DNA of 8,186 nt from Actinomycetota bacterium (GTDB taxonomy: Bacteria > Actinomycetota > Humimicrobiia > Humimicrobiales > Humimicrobiaceae): assembly GCA_023379515.1 (NCBI GenBank), contig JAMCQQ010000101.1, forward strand, positions 1-8,186. The letters are read 5' to 3'. Made by a program: the position numbers and the translations under genes. Positions 6,168-8,186 of the stretch are shown one piece after another (position 1 is the stretch's first letter; each line of letters starts with the position of its first letter). The notes under the pieces are model-generated. The model was not told the DNA's origin. It was given only the letters and a program-made list of their open reading frames with translations, and made no database searches.

Positions 6168-7562
6168 ATGGAAACAAGAAATACTGATCTGGCAGTGCTT
6201 GGCGGAGGTCCGGGAGGGTATGTTGCGGCAATCAGAGCTGCAAAACTTGGCGTTAAAACGATGGTCATAGAGAAAGAAAATCTTGGAGGTGTCTGCCTTA
6301 ACTGGGGCTGTATACCTACCAAAGCGCTTTATCATGTTGCCCAAACCATAGACGAGATAAAAAAAGCTGATATTTTTGGGATTAATATTTCGGGCTGGAA
6401 CCTTGATTTTAAAAAAGCAATGGCCAGGAAAGATCAAATAATTGTTGCTCAAAGACAGGGCCTTGCCTTCCATTTCAAAAAAAATAATATAGAACTTATT
6501 ACGGGAAACGGCAAACTAATTTCGGGCAATAAAATCCTTGTGACTCAGAAAAATGGTCAGGAAGTTGAAGTTATTGCAAAAAACATAATAATTGCGACAG
6601 GCTCTCATGCTGCAAACGTACCGCCTTTTAATCTTGAGGATGAGGGCGTTATTGATAATATAGGCATATTGTCGCTTACCGAAATTCCTGAGTCACTTTT
6701 GATTGTCGGTGGAGGTGTAATTGGTTCTGAATTTGCCAATATTTTCAATACTTTCGGAAGCAGTGTTACAATTGTCGAGATGCTGCCAAGGATATTGTCC
6801 ACAGAAGATATGGAAGTTTCCAAAATAATTACGAAAGTCTTTGATAAGAAGAAAATAAAGGTCCTGACAAATTCAGTGATAGAAAAAGTCAAAAAAGATA
6901 ATGGAAAATTTTTCTGCAGAACAGCAGGCGGGGATGAAATTATTGCAAATAAGGTGCTGATTTCAGTAGGCAGAAAACCAAATTCAAAAGGAATAGGTCT
7001 TGAAGAAATCGGAATTGCCATTGATGAGCGAGGTTTTATCAAGGTGGATTCTCACTTAAGAACAAATATCCAAAACGTATATGCTGTTGGCGATGTCAAT
7101 GGAGGGCTTCAGCTTGCCCATGTTGCATCCGATGAAGGCAAGATTGCTGCAGAAAATATTGCAGGAAAAGACAAGACCATGGATTACAGGGTGATCCCAT
7201 GGGCAGTATTTACATCCCTGGAAATAGGTACGGTTGGATTGGATGAGGAACAAGCAAGAAGCAAAGGTATTAATGTATGCTTGGGGCTTTTCCCATTCAG
7301 CAACAGCGGAAAAGCTTTTATAACCGGTGAAACAGAAGGCTTCATAAAGATTATAACAGATAAAGATTCAGGTGAAATACTTGGCGCGCGGATGGTTGGG
7401 CCGAGATGTTCTGATCTGGTACATGAAGTTGCGGTTGCAATGAAAGGTGAGATGGTTATAGACAACCTGGCTGAGACGGTTCATTCTCATCCAACTCTTT
7501 CCGAAGCGGTAATGGAAGCCGCCGAAGACTGCTTTGGAATTGCAACTCATATAACAAGATGA
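6168..7562 (+). CDS. lpdA: Dihydrolipoyl dehydrogenase (E3)
   Basis: This 464-residue, FAD-dependent class I disulfide oxidoreductase reoxidises the dihydrolipoyl arm of E2 and reduces NAD+. Seen in order are the FAD-binding GGGPGGY (12-18), the redox-active disulfide GGVCLNWGCIPTK (Cys43 and Cys48), the NAD-binding GGGVIGSEFA (181-190), the second FAD motif YAVGDV (305-310), and the C-terminal interface motif HSHPTLSE (439-446), with His441 and Glu446 as the acid-base pair. Length is normal, and there is no N-terminal lipoyl domain. It is separated from E1/E2 by the opposing lipB, so it needs its own promoter. Bases 6710-6729, encoding part of the NAD motif, recur inverted at the right end of the window. 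Confidence 0.97.
   Translation: METRNTDLAVLGGGPGGYVAAIRAAKLGVKTMVIEKENLGGVCLNWGCIPTKALYHVAQTIDEIKKADIFGINISGWNLDFKKAMARKDQIIVAQRQGLAFHFKKNNIELITGNGKLISGNKILVTQKNGQEVEVIAKNIIIATGSHAANVPPFNLEDEGVIDNIGILSLTEIPESLLIVGGGVIGSEFANIFNTFGSSVTIVEMLPRILSTEDMEVSKIITKVFDKKKIKVLTNSVIEKVKKDNGKFFCRTAGGDEIIANKVLISVGRKPNSKGIGLEEIGIAIDERGFIKVDSHLRTNIQNVYAVGDVNGGLQLAHVASDEGKIAAENIAGKDKTMDYRVIPWAVFTSLEIGTVGLDEEQARSKGINVCLGLFPFSNSGKAFITGETEGFIKIITDKDSGEILGARMVGPRCSDLVHEVAVAMKGEMVIDNLAETVHSHPTLSEAVMEAAEDCFGIATHITR
6710..6729 (+). repeat. 20-bp segment of lpdA duplicated (inverted) at the window end
   Basis: This stretch is identical to the reverse complement of 8166-8185. Here it is the native coding sequence for the NAD-binding glycine motif, so the other copy is the displaced one. 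Confidence 0.85.
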
Positions 7563-7565
7563 TTC

Positions 7566-7739
7566 ATGAATATGATTAAACTGCTTGTCACAGATGTAGA
7601 TGGTACGCTGCTTGATAATAAATCGGAGCTTCCGGATTTTAATAAGAAAGCTTTGCTTGAATGTCTGGACAGGAAAATCAAAGTCATACTTGCCTTTAGT
7701 GGCATCCAAATCCAGTATGTCAAAAAAATATTCTCCTGA
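7566..7739 (+). CDS. HAD-superfamily (Cof-type) phosphatase, N-terminal fragment cut at a fold-back junction
   Basis: The gene begins three nt after the lpdA stop, so it is probably translationally coupled. Residues 1-42 (MNMIKLLVTDVDGTLLDNKS...RKIKVILA) are a clear HAD motif I (DVDGT, with nucleophile Asp10) and the strand leading to motif II. After about base 7693 the sequence stops being HAD-like and becomes the reverse complement of a later part of the same gene. The remaining 15 residues (FSGIQIQ...) are therefore antisense noise, ending at TGA 7737-7739. The rest of the protein lies on the opposite strand at 8168 to about 7694. The fragment is recognisable with confidence; the broken form is probably not native. 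Confidence 0.75.
   Translation: MNMIKLLVTDVDGTLLDNKSELPDFNKKALLECLDRKIKVILAFSGIQIQYVKKIFS
7664..7693 (+). repeat. 30-bp inverted repeat, left arm (fold-back)
   Basis: This matches the reverse complement of 8140-8169 exactly. Both copies encode the same HAD residues, LDRKIKVIL, in the same reading frame. It marks where the sequence has doubled back on itself. Confidence 0.92.
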
Positions 7740-8139
7740 TCTTACAAGTTGAAGCTTGCCTTTATATTTGTTCCTTAGATAAGTGTCAAGGGGATCGGTC
7801 TCCTTAATAGTAACACTGATATCTACACAATCACGGCAATATTTCTCATCTTCTATATTCTTCACCTTTATAAGTTTCTCATTGATTTTGCGAAATGCTT
7901 CAAAAGTCGGGTGCTCCTTATCATAAAGTATCCTGCCATCGGCCTGTGCCACCAATGGGCTGCAGCCTTTACCTCTGATATCTGCAATTATTTCATGATA
8001 ATACTCAGGTTTTATCCTTTTTATACTGATAATTCGGAAATTTTTGCTTACGACAACGGAACCATTAAGAGTTATCTGGGGCATCTTTAATCCCAGTGAC
8101 TTAACCAGCCAAGAAATAGAAGCAAAAGATTTGCCTGTT

Positions 8140-8169
8140 GCAAGTATGACTTTGATTTTCCTGTCCAGA
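8140..8169 (-). repeat. 30-bp inverted repeat, right arm (fold-back)
   Basis: This is the partner of 7664-7693. On the - strand the HAD sequence continues naturally past the repeat (ILATGKSFAS), so this arm keeps the true downstream sequence of the gene while the left arm keeps the true upstream sequence. Confidence 0.92.
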
Positions 8170-8185
8170 ACCAATTACACCTCCA
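8166..8185 (-). repeat. 20-bp copy of lpdA sequence at the window edge
   Basis: Read on the - strand this is identical to 6710-6729. It joins the HAD sequence at the shared bases TCTG (6726-6729 equals 7664-7667), skipping about 930 bp. Only the last base of the window does not match. Confidence 0.85.
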
Positions 8186-8186
8186 T

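Larger units (their letters stand above)
7368..8174 (-). pseudogene. Chimeric open frame carrying the middle of the HAD phosphatase
   Basis: Residues 3-153 (about 8168-7716) are genuine HAD IIB/Cof-type sequence. LDRKIKVILATGKSF carries motif II (ATGK), LNGS follows, then a cap domain, ending at FFDILDLDATKGK, where families of this type have the KG lysine motif. From about 7693 downward the frame reads antisense of the HAD N-terminus and of lpdA, so the C-terminal 110 or so residues are meaningless. Motif IV (GDxxND type) is not present anywhere. Joined to the + strand piece at 7566-7693, it gives a continuous HAD protein of about 190 residues that still lacks its C-terminus. The TTG start at 8174 is not a real start. 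Substrate is unknown; such enzymes act on sugar phosphates or similar small phosphates. Confidence 0.7.

Noticed and set aside
7368..7693. C-terminal part of the long minus-strand open frame as protein-coding
   Set aside because: It is antisense to the HAD N-terminus and to lpdA, and appears only because of the fold-back junction.

Overview
The window is a low-GC bacterial gene cluster for one 2-oxo-acid dehydrogenase-type complex and its lipoyl cofactor. In order it holds: a SorC-family regulator lacking its N-terminus (22-876, +); E1 alpha (961-1998, +); E1 beta (2195-3187, +); E2 (3571-5043, +); a 115-residue zinc-ribbon-like protein (5063-5410, +); lipB (5396-6115, -); E3 lipoamide dehydrogenase (6168-7562, +); and a broken HAD-family phosphatase (from 7566). 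No ribosomal or other phylogenetic marker is present. AT-rich spacers, strong purine-rich Shine-Dalgarno sites and the E1/E2/E3 types suggest an anaerobic or facultative bacterium of Clostridia-like or candidate-phylum character. The phylum cannot be fixed from this sequence.

E1 alpha/beta bind thiamine diphosphate and hand an acyl unit to the lipoyl lysine of E2. E2 transfers it to CoA, and E3 reoxidises the lipoyl group with FAD and NAD+. LipB starts lipoylation of E2 by transferring octanoate from acyl carrier protein; its partner LipA is not in the window. E1 alpha and beta resemble the acetoin dehydrogenase (AcoA/AcoB) branch as much as pyruvate dehydrogenase, so the substrate is left open.

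Two short non-coding mobile elements (MITEs) sit in the E1 alpha/E1 beta gap (2018-2093) and the E1 beta/E2 gap (3289-3429). They share 21-bp perfect inverted repeats and each is flanked by its own 9-bp direct repeat, a clear sign of transposition. The longer copy has 65 bp of core that the shorter one lacks. E2 is unusual in having two tandem peripheral-subunit-binding domains behind a single lipoyl domain.

Both ends of the window look rearranged. Bases 2-29 repeat the leader and start of E1 alpha (941-968) exactly, fused into the middle of the regulator's helix-turn-helix. At the right end the HAD gene starts on the + strand, breaks at about 7693, and its middle part follows on the - strand (8169 back to about 7694). 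A 30-bp inverted repeat is shared by the two arms, and the last 20 bp copy a piece of lpdA. Short shared bases at the junctions fit whole-genome-amplification or assembly chimeras better than biology. The HAD gene and the regulator N-terminus should therefore not be trusted as drawn.
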